64,000 nt of DNA from Acidisoma sp. PAMC 29798 (GTDB lineage: Bacteria; Pseudomonadota; Alphaproteobacteria; Acetobacterales; Acetobacteraceae), in contig NZ_CP126994.1 of assembly GCF_030252425.1 (NCBI RefSeq), positions 620,001 to 684,000 on the forward strand, read 5' to 3'. The translations under genes were made by a program, and so were the position numbers. The notes under the pieces were generated by a model. It was not told where the DNA came from. It saw only the letters and a program-made list of their open reading frames with translations, and did not search any database. Below are positions 8,863 through 18,021 of this stretch, one piece after another. The number at the start of each line of letters is the position of its first letter. The stretch's first letter is position 1.

Positions 8863-9707
8863 CGGTGGCGGTTTTTGGCTTTCAACAAGTCGATGTCTTC
8901 TCAACCGAGCCGTTGAAGGGCAATCCGCTGGCGGTGGTGATCGGCGCGGATGGGCTGACCGATGTCCAGATGGCGGCTTTCGCGAATTGGACCAATCTGA
9001 GCGAGACGACCTTCCTGCTCGCGCCGACATCGCCTGAGGCGGACTATCGCGTGCGCATCTTCACGCCCGAGACGGAGCTGCCCTTCGCCGGCCACCCCAC
9101 GCTCGGGACCTGCCATGTCTGGCTCGCGGCCGGCGGCATGCCCAAGGCCGACGAAGTTGTGCAGGAATGCGATATCGGCCTCGTGCGCATTCGCCGTGAC
9201 AGCGGTCGGTTGGCTTTCGCCGCACCCCCTTTGCGTCGGAGTGGCGCGGTGGAGCCGGAGGTCTTGGCACGCATCGCGCTGGGTTTGGGCGTGGCGCCGG
9301 AGGCGATTGTGGCCTCGCAGCGCATCGAGAATGGCCCGCCCTGGATCGGCGTCATGCTGCGCTCCCGCGCGGAGGTATTGGCGCTTACTCCGGACTTCGC
9401 GGCGCTCTCAGGTTTGATCATCGGTGTGGTGGCGCCTTGGGATCCCTCCCGCGAGGGGCGCGATGCGCAGTTCGAGGTGCGGGCTTTCATTCCGGGCTCT
9501 GCCGTGACGGAGGACCCGGTCACCGGCAGCCTCAACGCCGGCATCGCGCAATGGTTGATCGGTGCGGGTATTGCCCCGCCGTCCTACATCGCGAGCCAGG
9601 GCACGACACTCGGCCGTGCGGGACGTGTGCATGTCGATCAGATCGGCGCGGATATCTGGATCGCCGGCGCGGTGGTGACGTGCGTGGAGGGGACTGTGCG
9701 GCTTTAG
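8859..9707 (+). CDS. PhzF family isomerase
   Basis: 282 residues. PhzF-like proteins have a two-domain diaminopimelate-epimerase fold; most are isomerases of unknown substrate and only a few work in phenazine synthesis. The catalytic Glu region is NLSETTFLLAPT near the N-terminus. Also visible are LPFAGHPTLGTCHVW and, near the C-terminus, EDPVTGSLNAGIAQWL. Starts with GTG overlapping the AIM24 stop. No other phenazine genes are nearby, so a phenazine role is unlikely. Confidence 0.9.
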   Translation: MTVAVFGFQQVDVFSTEPLKGNPLAVVIGADGLTDVQMAAFANWTNLSETTFLLAPTSPEADYRVRIFTPETELPFAGHPTLGTCHVWLAAGGMPKADEVVQECDIGLVRIRRDSGRLAFAAPPLRRSGAVEPEVLARIALGLGVAPEAIVASQRIENGPPWIGVMLRSRAEVLALTPDFAALSGLIIGVVAPWDPSREGRDAQFEVRAFIPGSAVTEDPVTGSLNAGIAQWLIGAGIAPPSYIASQGTTLGRAGRVHVDQIGADIWIAGAVVTCVEGTVRL

Positions 9708-9719
9708 TTTTTCTTCCGT

Positions 9720-9748
9720 GTCATCCACGGGTCAAGTGCGCGGATGAC
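9720..9748. repeat. Family A repeat, single-hairpin copy
   Basis: GTCATCC(A)CG and GCGCGGATGAC flank a loop containing TCAAG, in the convergent gap between phzF (ends 9707) and the DUF1993 gene (ends 9847). One mismatch in the stem. Same loop and ends as the hairpin at 20557-20587. Its position suggests a bidirectional stop for transcripts, but no U tract follows. Confidence 0.65.
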
Positions 9749-9846
9749 GACAAGAAGAGGCGCTGTGGTGAGTTGCGTGCAGAGAACGATGCGACCGCGC
9801 ATGACGAGACACTTTGACGAGGGAACAGCCCTCACATCGGCGCTCG

Positions 9847-10374
9847 TTACGTCGCGCTCTCGCTGAACGCAATCGCGCCGAAGTAATCGGCCTTGCCGAC
9901 AGTGATGCCGTTATGGCGAAGAATGTCGTGCGCGGTCGCGAGATGAAAATAGAAGTTCGGCAGCAGGACTTGCAGAACATAGGCGTCCCCGCGCATTTTG
10001 CCTTGACCTCCGCGAATCTTCACCTCGGTTGTCCTGTCCTCGCTCCCCTCGAACAGATGCGGATCGACGGCGCTGATCATCGCTGCGGTTTTCGCCACGC
10101 GATCGCGGAGTGCGTCGAAACTCGTTTCCGTATCTGCCATGGGCATGTTCAGGACACCGGTTAGCCGCACGATGGCGGACTTGGCCGCATCGCTCATACG
10201 CTGCACCTGGCCGGTCAGCGACATCATGTCGGGATACAGCCGCGCATCGAGCAGAACGGAGGGGCTGATCTTCTTGTCCGTGGTGTACGCTTCAGCCGCA
10301 TCGAGATAATGCGACATGACGCCGAAGCCGCGCAGCAAGGCCGGAACGGTGATGGCATACATCGTGAGCGACAT
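9847..10374 (-). CDS. DUF1993 family protein
   Basis: 175 residues. The start MSLTMYAITVPALLRGFGVMSHYLD and the internal LPNFYFHLATAHDILRHNG are the recognisable ends of the DUF1993 family, a four-helix DinB-like bundle of unknown function; conserved His residues near the C-terminus could bind metal. The start is ATG 10374 because AAGGAG precedes it and family members begin here; the frame remains open to 10488 without a ribosome site. Divergent from the MFS gene at 10539. Confidence 0.85.
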   Translation of the reverse strand: MSLTMYAITVPALLRGFGVMSHYLDAAEAYTTDKKISPSVLLDARLYPDMMSLTGQVQRMSDAAKSAIVRLTGVLNMPMADTETSFDALRDRVAKTAAMISAVDPHLFEGSEDRTTEVKIRGGQGKMRGDAYVLQVLLPNFYFHLATAHDILRHNGITVGKADYFGAIAFSESAT

Positions 10375-10538
10375 CGGAAGCTCCTTGTTTAGATGGTCGT
10401 CATAATGACAGGCAATACGCCGATCGGCAAACGCCGCGAGGGACGATAAGACGAAACGTGCCGCGCCCACCAAAACGCGCATCGCCATGAGAATTTGCGA
10501 TGGGCCACCGTCGCACCCTCCAGGCTATACCGATTGCC

Positions 10539-11771
10539 ATGCCCAGCCGCTTCAACTCGATCATTCCCGTCCTCCTGAGCGTGCTGATCGCCGAAGTGGC
10601 GCTGGGCATGCTCACCACCCTCATCCCGCTGACCCTCTCGGCGCATGATACCCATTCGGGCGTCATCGGCCTTGTGGGCTCCGCCTACTTCCTGGGCTTC
10701 CTGGTCGGCACGCTCACCTGCGCGCGGTTGGTGCGGGCGGTCGGCCATATCCGCGCCTTTGCGGTCTTCGCCGCCCTGTCGGCAGATTGCGCGCTGCTGA
10801 TGACCAGCACGCATTCGCCCTTGGTCTGGGCTGGCCTGCGCCTGGTGATGGGTTGGCAACTCAGCGGCGTCTTTCTCGTCGCCGAAAGCTGGCTCAACGA
10901 CAAAACCGATAGCGCGACGCGGGGTCGCACCTTCGGCGCCTATCTGCTGATCTCTTGGGGCGGCGCGGCGATGGGCCCGCTCGCCTTCGGCCTGCTGCGC
11001 AACGCCGATACCGCGCTGATCATGACCGGCGTCGCTTTCGCCAGCGCCCTGCTGCCCATGGCTGTGACCCCCGTCTCGAACCCGCCGATGGGGGAGCGCA
11101 AACGCTTCAGTTTGCGCCGGCTCTATAACACGTCGCCCATGGGCACGACCTGCGTGCTCGCCTCCGGCCTCGTCAATAGCTGCTTCTATACCCTTGTGCC
11201 GGTCTATCTGGAGCGGCACGGCCATGGCCCGGGGCAGGTGCCTGTGTTTCTCTCGGGCGCGCTGATCGCTGCCTTGCTCGTGCAATATCCCGTCGGCATG
11301 GCGTCCGATCGCTTCGGCCGCCGGCCAATGACTTTGGCGGCCCTCGGCCTCGCCATTGTGCTGGCCCTGCTGCTCGCCTTCTGTGGCGGGTCGCCCTTCT
11401 GGGTGCTGATCCTGCTGGGGAGCTTGCTCTCGGGCGTCACCGCGCCGCTCTACGGCCTCGGCGCCGGGCAGACCAATGACCGCGTTGCACGCACCGATTA
11501 CGTCGCGGCGAGCGGCGGCTTGCTGTTCGCCTGGGCGGTGGGCTCGACCATCGGCCCGGTCGCGGCAGGCGCTGTGATGACCCGCACGGGTGGCGCCAAT
11601 TCCTTGTTCTTCTTCATCGCCGCGGCGCTGCTGTTGCTGTCTGGCTTCACACTGCTTCGTATGCGCCGAACTCCTGGCGTCGAGAACGAGAGCGCCTTCG
11701 TGGTCGCCCGCGCGGCGCCGACGCAAATGCCGGAACTCACGCCGCAGGGCCCCAGCACCACCGATCCGTAA
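10539..11771 (+). CDS. MFS transporter (YcaD-like)
   Basis: About 410 residues with some 12 hydrophobic helices. The start chosen is MPSRFNSIIPVLLSVLIAE; an in-frame ATG 13 codons upstream (10500) is possible. Between helices 2 and 3 lies GSAYFLGFLVGTLTCARLVRAVGHIRAF (MFS motif A position). AESWLNDKTDSATRGRTF is the loop typical of the YcaD/UMF-like branch, and GMASDRFGRRPM repeats motif A in the second half. The substrate is unknown. Stands alone, convergent with the next gene. Confidence 0.85.
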   Translation: MPSRFNSIIPVLLSVLIAEVALGMLTTLIPLTLSAHDTHSGVIGLVGSAYFLGFLVGTLTCARLVRAVGHIRAFAVFAALSADCALLMTSTHSPLVWAGLRLVMGWQLSGVFLVAESWLNDKTDSATRGRTFGAYLLISWGGAAMGPLAFGLLRNADTALIMTGVAFASALLPMAVTPVSNPPMGERKRFSLRRLYNTSPMGTTCVLASGLVNSCFYTLVPVYLERHGHGPGQVPVFLSGALIAALLVQYPVGMASDRFGRRPMTLAALGLAIVLALLLAFCGGSPFWVLILLGSLLSGVTAPLYGLGAGQTNDRVARTDYVAASGGLLFAWAVGSTIGPVAAGAVMTRTGGANSLFFFIAAALLLLSGFTLLRMRRTPGVENESAFVVARAAPTQMPELTPQGPSTTDP

Positions 11772-11774
11772 TGC

Positions 11775-12347
11775 CTAAGCGGCGTCGATTTCGATGGCGC
11801 TGAGATCGACGGGTTGGAGAGAGAACCATACCGGATCGGCATTGCGCGCAGTGGCGCGCAGGATCGGCTTGATCGCCGACAGCAGATCGTCCAGCGAGCG
11901 AAACGGGGACATGCTCTCCTCGCCATCGGCGGTGCGCATGACAAGGCCGACGCCCGGCTTTGCCAGCTTGGCGCCAAGCTTCGAGATTTTTTCACGCGGT
12001 TCGGGAGCCGCTTCCACCTCAGGCGCGGCCTGCATGCGCGCGACAGGCACCGGCGCGGGGCGAGGCGGGGCTGGCGGGCGAACCGGTCTCACCTCCGTGA
12101 CAGGGGGCATGCGCTCAAAGGCCAGAACATTATCGTCCGCAGGTGCGGGTTTGGTCTCTTCCAGCTCCAACGGTGTCTGGCTTTTATCGTGTTCGGCCTT
12201 GAAGGTCGCGCGCCTCAACTTGCCAAGAAGGGCATAGATATTGGCTGTGGTACAGCCAAAGGCCACTGCGACTTCGCCGACCTTGCGTTCCTCGACATCG
12301 ACCATTTCGAGAATCCTCGCATGGTCCTCTTTCCTGATCCGCGCCAT
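11775..12347 (-). CDS. HTH-containing protein of unknown function
   Basis: 190 residues, not matched to a named family. The first ~45 residues read as a helix-turn-helix (ARILEMVDVEERKVGEVAVAFGC then TTANIYALLGKLRR), resembling the DNA-binding end of Trp-repressor/transposase-type HTHs. A Pro/Ala-rich linker (about residues 80-110) leads to a C-terminal globular part (LAKPGVGLVMRTADG and FRSLDDLLSAIKPILRATARNADPVWFSLQ). It might be a small transcription regulator; no cognate target is visible. The 199-nt gap to the hybrid kinase could hold both promoters. Confidence 0.65.
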   Translation of the reverse strand: MARIRKEDHARILEMVDVEERKVGEVAVAFGCTTANIYALLGKLRRATFKAEHDKSQTPLELEETKPAPADDNVLAFERMPPVTEVRPVRPPAPPRPAPVPVARMQAAPEVEAAPEPREKISKLGAKLAKPGVGLVMRTADGEESMSPFRSLDDLLSAIKPILRATARNADPVWFSLQPVDLSAIEIDAA

Positions 12348-12546
12348 CTCAATCTCCCGTCTCGCAATATAACGCGTGCTAACGAAGGTCGTGCGAACGA
12401 AACGGGAACATAACTGCGATTCGTGGGTCCGTAAAGAGTGCTTGAGGCGCTTAGGTCACGTTGTCGAGATTTGAGCGCTATGCGCAGGCCGTGCGATACC
12501 GGATCGAGACGAAGCATCAGCTGTGCAGCGATGAAGGACGTTGGGC

Positions 12547-15483
12547 ATGACGGATCGGACCGGCGAGTTGGAGCCTGCCAGCGCATATGGCGCATCCGGC
12601 GAACTCGACGGTGCCACGGCTCTGGCGGTTATTGCGGCCAGCCCAGACTGCGTGCTCGTGCTATCGGCGGACGGTCGCATCCAATTCGTCAACGACCGCT
12701 GCCTCAAACTCAAGGAGATCGCCTCGGTCGAGGCGGTGCTGGGGCAATATTTCTGGGACATCTGGCCTGAGGCTGAGCGCCCCAAGATCATGGGAGCCGT
12801 CCGCCGCGCGGGCGTGGGGGAGACGATCAGCGTCGAAGGCTTTGGGCCGACGGCGATGGGCAATCCGCGCTGGTGGGAAGTACGCTTCGCGCCTGTGCAG
12901 ATCGAGGGCGCGCCGGTCCAGATCGTCGCCATCTCGCGTGACATCTCCGAACGCCATGCCGTGGAACAGGCTCTGCACGACACCGAGGAGCGGCTGCAAC
13001 TGACGCTGAGCAATGCTCAGATCGTCGGCTTCTGGGACTGGCATATTCGCGAAGACCTCGTTTACGCCGACACCCGCTTTGCTCGTCTCTTCGCCGTGGA
13101 CCCCGCCCAAGCGGCGGCCGGCGCGCCGATTGCCGCGTTCATGGCCGCCATTCATCCCGATGATCGCGACAGGGTCAGTGCCTTCGTGGCGCTCGGCCTC
13201 CAAACCGGCGAACCCTTCTCCGAGGAATATCGTCTGCGCGGCGAGGACGGTGTCGTGCGCCACGTTCTGGCGTACGGTCAGTGTGTTTATGATGCGGATC
13301 GCCAGCCCAACCGGTTTCCGGGAATCGTTGTCGATATCACGGAACAGCGGCGGGCGGAGATCGCGCTCCGCAGCAGTGAGGCCGCCTTGCGTGCCAGAGA
13401 GGGCGATCTCCGTCTGGCGCTTGAGGCGGGGCGGTTCGGAACCTGGAGCCGGAATCTCGTCAGCGGCGACATAACAATGTCGCCCCTGTGCCGATTGGCG
13501 TTCGGACAGGATCCAGAGCGCGACGTCACCTATGCCGAACTGCTTGCGGTGGTGCATCCCGATGATCGGGATCGCATGTTGGAAGCGGTGGCCAGCAGCG
13601 TTGCAACCCGCCAGGATTATGCGATCGACTATCGAATCGTGAGCGAGACCGGGCAGGTGCGGTGGGTTGCTGTGCGCGGTCAGCCGGCCTACGGCGCGGA
13701 CGGTGTGGCGCTGCGCATGATCGGCATTTCGAGCGACGTCACCGACCAAAAACGGGCCGAGGCGCATCATGCCGCCCTCATCGATCTCGCCGACCGCTTC
13801 GGCAATAGCGACGACCCGGCCGACGTCTCGTTCATGGCGGCCGAGCTCCTGGGCCGCACCCTGTGCGTCACGCGCGCGGGCTATGGCACGATCGATCTTG
13901 AGGCGGAGACGATCTCCATCGAGCGTGACTGGAATATGCCGGGTTCGATGAGCATTGCCGGGGTGCTGAAGTTTCGCGAATACGGCACCTATATCGACGA
14001 TCTCAAGCGCGGTGAGACGGTGGTCTTCGCCGATGCGGAGACCGATCCGCGCACCAAGGCGACGGCGCAGAAGCTGCGGGCGATTGGCGCCGTGTCGGCC
14101 ATCAATATGCCGGTGCGGGAACAAGGCGGCCTCGTGGCGCTGCTCTTTCTCAACAACAACGTGGCGCGCGCATGGACCGAGGACGAGCTGGTCTTCATTC
14201 GCGAAGTGGCGGAACGCACCCGTTCGGCGGTGGAACGCAGGCGGGCGCAAAACGCCTTGCAGGCTTTGGCGGGGTCGCTGGAACGCCAGGTGGAGGAGCG
14301 AACGGCGGCCCTGCAGGTGAGCGAGGCGCGGCTCCGTCAGTCCCAGAAGATGGAAGCCGTGGGTCAACTCACGGGTGGCGTCGCCCATGACTTCAACAAT
14401 CTGCTGACGGGCATCACGGGCAGCCTGGAGGTCATGGAGTCTCGGCTCGCGCAAGGTCGGTTCCGCGAACTCGACCGCTATATCACGGCGGCGCAGGGCG
14501 CGGCCAAGCGCGCGGCAGCGCTCACGCATCGGTTGCTTGCCTTTTCGCGGCAGCAGACGCTGGAGCCGAAGGTGACGCGACCCGACCGGCTGATCGCGGA
14601 TATGGAGGAGCTGATCCGGCGCACGATGGGGCCTTCGATCACCGTCGAGGTGGTCGGCACGGCAGGGCCATGGAGCACCCTGGTCGATCAGAACCAGCTT
14701 GAGAACGCCTTGCTCAATCTCTGCATCAATGCGCGGGACGCCATGCCCGGCGGTGGCCGATTGACGGTGGAGACCAGCAACAAATGGCTCGATGAGCGCG
14801 CCGCGCAGGACCGCGATCTGCCATCCGGGCAATATGTGTCGCTTTGCGTCAGCGATACCGGGGAAGGTATGCGGGCGGAGGTGATCGAACGGGCCTTCGA
14901 CCCCTTCTTCACGACCAAGCCCATCGGTGCCGGAACCGGCCTGGGGCTGAGCATGGTCTATGGTTTCGTGCGTCAGTCCGGCGGGCAGGTACGCATCTAC
15001 TCCGAGCCCGGACAGGGCACCAACGTATGTCTCTATCTCCCGCGGCATTTTGGGGACGATGAAAAATCTGAAGTTCCGGCGGCGCAGCCGCGCGGCGCAC
15101 CCCGTGCCGATGAGGGCCAAACCGTCCTTGTTGTGGATGACGAGCCGACCGTTCGCATGCTTGTGACGGAGGTTCTGGAAGAACTCGGCTATGCGGTGGT
15201 CGAAGCCATCGACGGCGCGTCGGGCCTGAAACTGTTGCAATCCGACATTCGCATCGATCTTCTGGTCACCGATGTCGGGCTACCGGGCGGCATGAACGGC
15301 CGTCAATTGGCGGATGCTGCACGCGTCTTTCGGCCGCTTCTCAAGGTGCTGTTCATCACCGGATATGCCGAGAATGCCGTGGTCGGCAACGGCCACCTGC
15401 ATCCTGGCATGCATGTCTTGACCAAGCCCTTCGCCATGGAAGGTCTGGCGAGCCGCGTTAAAGCCATCATCGCAGAGCGGTAG
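12547..15483 (+). CDS. Hybrid sensor histidine kinase/response regulator (PAS-PAS-PAS-GAF-HisKA-HATPase-REC)
   Basis: 978 residues, no transmembrane segments, so a cytoplasmic sensor. Three PAS regions occupy about residues 20-405, the last two each containing an IHPDDRDR or VHPDDRDR motif. A GAF domain follows to about 570, then a coiled linker. The phosphoacceptor is His614 in VAHDFNNLL. The ATP-binding part has NARDAMP, DTGEGM and GTGLGLSMVYGF. The receiver (VLVVDDEP...) has Asp909 in LLVTDVGLPGG. The start at ATG 12547 is supported by AAGGA 8 nt upstream. The signal is unknown. It faces a single-domain response regulator, a plausible phosphorelay partner. Confidence 0.93.
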   Translation: MTDRTGELEPASAYGASGELDGATALAVIAASPDCVLVLSADGRIQFVNDRCLKLKEIASVEAVLGQYFWDIWPEAERPKIMGAVRRAGVGETISVEGFGPTAMGNPRWWEVRFAPVQIEGAPVQIVAISRDISERHAVEQALHDTEERLQLTLSNAQIVGFWDWHIREDLVYADTRFARLFAVDPAQAAAGAPIAAFMAAIHPDDRDRVSAFVALGLQTGEPFSEEYRLRGEDGVVRHVLAYGQCVYDADRQPNRFPGIVVDITEQRRAEIALRSSEAALRAREGDLRLALEAGRFGTWSRNLVSGDITMSPLCRLAFGQDPERDVTYAELLAVVHPDDRDRMLEAVASSVATRQDYAIDYRIVSETGQVRWVAVRGQPAYGADGVALRMIGISSDVTDQKRAEAHHAALIDLADRFGNSDDPADVSFMAAELLGRTLCVTRAGYGTIDLEAETISIERDWNMPGSMSIAGVLKFREYGTYIDDLKRGETVVFADAETDPRTKATAQKLRAIGAVSAINMPVREQGGLVALLFLNNNVARAWTEDELVFIREVAERTRSAVERRRAQNALQALAGSLERQVEERTAALQVSEARLRQSQKMEAVGQLTGGVAHDFNNLLTGITGSLEVMESRLAQGRFRELDRYITAAQGAAKRAAALTHRLLAFSRQQTLEPKVTRPDRLIADMEELIRRTMGPSITVEVVGTAGPWSTLVDQNQLENALLNLCINARDAMPGGGRLTVETSNKWLDERAAQDRDLPSGQYVSLCVSDTGEGMRAEVIERAFDPFFTTKPIGAGTGLGLSMVYGFVRQSGGQVRIYSEPGQGTNVCLYLPRHFGDDEKSEVPAAQPRGAPRADEGQTVLVVDDEPTVRMLVTEVLEELGYAVVEAIDGASGLKLLQSDIRIDLLVTDVGLPGGMNGRQLADAARVFRPLLKVLFITGYAENAVVGNGHLHPGMHVLTKPFAMEGLASRVKAIIAER

Positions 15484-15493
15484 TTATGCGAGC

Positions 15494-15865
15494 CTAAGCA
15501 GCGGCTTGGCGCACGATATCCGCGATCTCGCGGATGCTATACGGCTTGCGCAGGAAATGGGCCGGCGGGTTCAGCGCTTCCAGACGGATCGCCACTTGGG
15601 ACGCATAGGCGGTCGCGACGATCACCGGCAGGCCGGGTGACATCTCCCGCGCGCGCATGGCAAGCGCGATACCGTCCAACTCCCCCGGCATGCGGACATC
15701 GGTGAACAGGACATCTACATGGTCGGGATCACGAAGCTGACTGACGGCCTCGTCGCCATCACTCGCTTCGAGCACCTCAAACCCTTCGTCTCGCAAAGCT
15801 TCCGCCGCAAGCCAACGAATGAGGTGTTCATCCTCAACAAGCAAAACACGTAACGGTACCATCAC
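15494..15865 (-). CDS. Single-domain response regulator
   Basis: 123 residues consisting only of a receiver domain: acidic pair ED at 11-12, phosphoacceptor Asp56 in VLFTDVRMPG, Thr85 region (VIVATAY) and Lys107 in FLRKPYS. With no output domain it probably shuttles phosphate or acts by protein interaction. It ends 10 nt from the stop of the convergent hybrid kinase, whose receiver is similar in style, so a shared pathway is a reasonable inference. Confidence 0.9.
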   Translation of the reverse strand: MMVPLRVLLVEDEHLIRWLAAEALRDEGFEVLEASDGDEAVSQLRDPDHVDVLFTDVRMPGELDGIALAMRAREMSPGLPVIVATAYASQVAIRLEALNPPAHFLRKPYSIREIADIVRQAAA

Positions 15866-16002
15866 GACACTCTATTGTTCTCTGGTTACTTCATAAAGGG
15901 TGTTTGGACCGCGAGTGCCAAACACGATCAAGCGACGTGTGGCGTGTTGACGGCGCTGGCGCTGTTTCGCATAAGCGGCCATCAGCGCAGGGGCGGCCCT
16001 TA

Positions 16003-16953
16003 TTGACTGGACTAATCCTTGCCTGCGGCGAAGCCCTCATGGACTTTATTCCGGTTGAAACGGTCGGTGGCGCGCGCGCCTATCGGCCCTGTCCCGGTGG
16101 TTCCTCCTATAATGTCGCGCGTGCGCTCGGTCGCCTTGGTGTGCCCACGGGCCTGCTCGCCGCCGTGTCGCGCGACTTCTTCGGGGAGGATCTGATCGCC
16201 GGATTGCGAGAGAGCGGCGTGCGGACCGATTTCCTGCAGCGCCTCGATCTGCCGAGCACATTGGGCTTCGTCAGCCTCGACCGCGTCGAGCCGGTCTACG
16301 CCTTCTTTGATACTGGCGCCGCCGAGCGGTCCTGGCAGCCAGCGCCGGGCGACACTCTGCCGGCAGAGGTGACTGCTTTGCATGTCGGCTCGATCGCCCT
16401 GGTGAGGGAGCCTGCGGGGGCGGCTTTCGCCGCACTCGCTTTGGCCGAAGCCGGTGGCACGCGCATCGTCAGCCTCGATCCCAATATCCGGCCGGAGCTG
16501 GTGAGGGATGAGGCTTGCTATCGCGCGCGTCTGGCGCGGCTACTGGCGGTGGCTGACATCATCAAGATCAGCGCCCATGACCTCGACTGGCTGATGCCGG
16601 GCGTGTCCCCCGATGACGCTGCGTCGTCCTGGTTCCAGGGCCGCGCGGCCCTGGTGGTGATCACCCGTGGCGCCGAGGGCGTGACGGGATGGACCCGGCG
16701 CGCACGGATCGCGGCGCCGTCGATCCCGACCGAGATGGTCGATACGGTGGGCGCCGGCGACAGCTTCATGGCGGGACTGCTGGCGCGGCTGCACGAGGCC
16801 GGCGACCTCACGCCGGCTGATCTGCCACGTCTGTCGGGCAGTGGATTGCGAAACGCGCTGGCCCTGGGCCAGACAGTCGCGAGCCTGACTTGCGCACGGC
16901 AAGGCGCCGATGCGCCCTGGCGTAAAGACCTGGGGCGGCAAGAGCTGGTCTGA
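16003..16953 (+). CDS. PfkB-family carbohydrate kinase (fructokinase-like)
   Basis: 316 residues. Transfers phosphate from ATP to a sugar, most likely fructose. CPGGSSYNVARALGRLG is PfkB signature 1 and DTVGAGDSFMAGLLA is signature 2, containing the catalytic Asp and anion hole. IVSLDPNIRPELV is the usual substrate/ATP region. The start is placed at TTG 16003 (MTGLILACGEALMDFIP), with an AGGGG 9-10 nt upstream; the frame stays open back to 15904 but the extra residues do not look like this family. The FrcBCA transporter at 57 kb could feed it. Confidence 0.85.
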   Translation: MTGLILACGEALMDFIPVETVGGARAYRPCPGGSSYNVARALGRLGVPTGLLAAVSRDFFGEDLIAGLRESGVRTDFLQRLDLPSTLGFVSLDRVEPVYAFFDTGAAERSWQPAPGDTLPAEVTALHVGSIALVREPAGAAFAALALAEAGGTRIVSLDPNIRPELVRDEACYRARLARLLAVADIIKISAHDLDWLMPGVSPDDAASSWFQGRAALVVITRGAEGVTGWTRRARIAAPSIPTEMVDTVGAGDSFMAGLLARLHEAGDLTPADLPRLSGSGLRNALALGQTVASLTCARQGADAPWRKDLGRQELV

Positions 16954-16966
16954 CAGGGCTAGGTTT

Positions 16967-16995
16967 GGCGGATGCGCGGCGCTTTTCCGCCCTAC
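16967..16995 (-). repeat. Family B dispersed palindromic repeat, copy 2
   Basis: 29 nt in minus orientation (reads GTAGGGCGGAAAAGCGC then CGCATCCGCC on the minus strand). It lies in the convergent gap between the PfkB kinase and mltG, a place where it could terminate both transcripts. Confidence 0.7.
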
Positions 16996-17027
16996 GCTCA
17001 ACCCCATCTTGCCACGCGGTTGACTGG

Positions 17028-18002
17028 TCAATCCCGTCTGGCAGGATGCTTCCGCAACTTGGCGACGTTCTTCACCTGATTGCCGTAGTCGTGGCTGAAG
17101 ACATGGCCGCCGCTGCCATCCGCCACGAAATACAAAGCATCCGTGTCGGCCGGATGCAGCACCGCTTCGATCGACGCAATTCCCGGGGCGGCGATTGGCC
17201 CCGGCGGAAGGCCGGGATTGAGGTAGGTGTTGTAGGGATCCGGCACCAAGAGATCGGCATGGGTCAACGGACGATTAAGCGCGCCACTGCCTTTCGACGC
17301 GCCATAGATCACGGTCGGATCGGCCTGCAACTTCATCCCCGCGCGCAGCCGATTGAGATAGACCGAGGCGACCATCGCGCGTTCCTCGGGCTTGGCCGTC
17401 TCGCGTTCCACAATGCTTGCGAGCGTGATGGCGTCACGCGGCGAGTCGAGGGGCAGTCCGGCCGCGCGTGACGTCCATAGCGGCGCCAAGGTCGTGTCCA
17501 ACGCCGCTTCGGCATGGTGCAGCAGCGATTGGCGCGGCGCCCCGTACAGATAATCGTAGGTATTGGGCAGGATCGCGCCTTCTTCTGGCGCTGTGACAGT
17601 GCCCGTCATCACCGGTGCCTGCCCGATCAGGGTGGCAATCTGTTGCGCGGTCAACCCTTCGGGGATGGTGAGGTGGTGCTCCACCTGCCGGCCATGGCGC
17701 AGGATACCCAGCACGTCGCGCAGGCTGGCATGGGCGGGGAAAGCGAATTCGCCCGCATGCAGCGCGCCGTCCGACTGCGTCAGCCGTTCGGCAACCCGAA
17801 AGGCGAAGACACCGTCGATGACGCTGGCCTGTTGCAGGGCGGCGCCGACGGTCCGCGTATCCCCATGGGGCACGACCACCGTCGTCTCTTGCACCAAAGG
17901 CCCCGGCCCGAGCCAAGTCTGGCCGATGTAGCTGCGGCCCACGCCAATCACGGCGAGAAGCGCCACGAGCGGCAGAATCCAGCGTGAGAGACGCCCGATC
18001 AC
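17028..18002 (-). CDS. mltG: Endolytic murein transglycosylase MltG
   Basis: 324 residues. Cleaves nascent peptidoglycan glycan strands at the inner membrane. One N-terminal helix (WILPLVALLAVIGVGRS) anchors it. A LysM-like region follows, then the YceG core: IPEGLTAQQIATLIGQ, ILPNTYDYLYG, catalytic Glu in ASIVERETAKPEERAMVASVYLNRL, LQADPTVIYG, and YNTYLNPGLPPGPIAAPG. It follows fabF by 19 nt on the same strand, the usual alphaproteobacterial order. Confidence 0.95.
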   Translation of the reverse strand: MIGRLSRWILPLVALLAVIGVGRSYIGQTWLGPGPLVQETTVVVPHGDTRTVGAALQQASVIDGVFAFRVAERLTQSDGALHAGEFAFPAHASLRDVLGILRHGRQVEHHLTIPEGLTAQQIATLIGQAPVMTGTVTAPEEGAILPNTYDYLYGAPRQSLLHHAEAALDTTLAPLWTSRAAGLPLDSPRDAITLASIVERETAKPEERAMVASVYLNRLRAGMKLQADPTVIYGASKGSGALNRPLTHADLLVPDPYNTYLNPGLPPGPIAAPGIASIEAVLHPADTDALYFVADGSGGHVFSHDYGNQVKNVAKLRKHPARRD

Positions 18003-18021
18003 CGGTCGCCCCTCCGGCTGA

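Noticed and set aside
8859-9707. Phenazine biosynthesis locus
   Set aside because: Only a PhzF-like gene is present; no phzA/B/D/E/G genes nearby, and most PhzF family members are unrelated to phenazines.
10389-11726. A 445-codon minus-strand open frame opposite the MFS transporter
   Set aside because: Highly charged, Gln/His/Arg-rich translation typical of a shadow of a hydrophobic membrane protein.
12661-15240. An 859-codon open frame on the minus strand opposite the hybrid kinase
   Set aside because: Its translation is Arg/His/Gly-rich with no recognisable fold, and the plus strand encodes a complete, motif-perfect kinase. Long antisense frames are expected in GC-rich genes of this codon bias.
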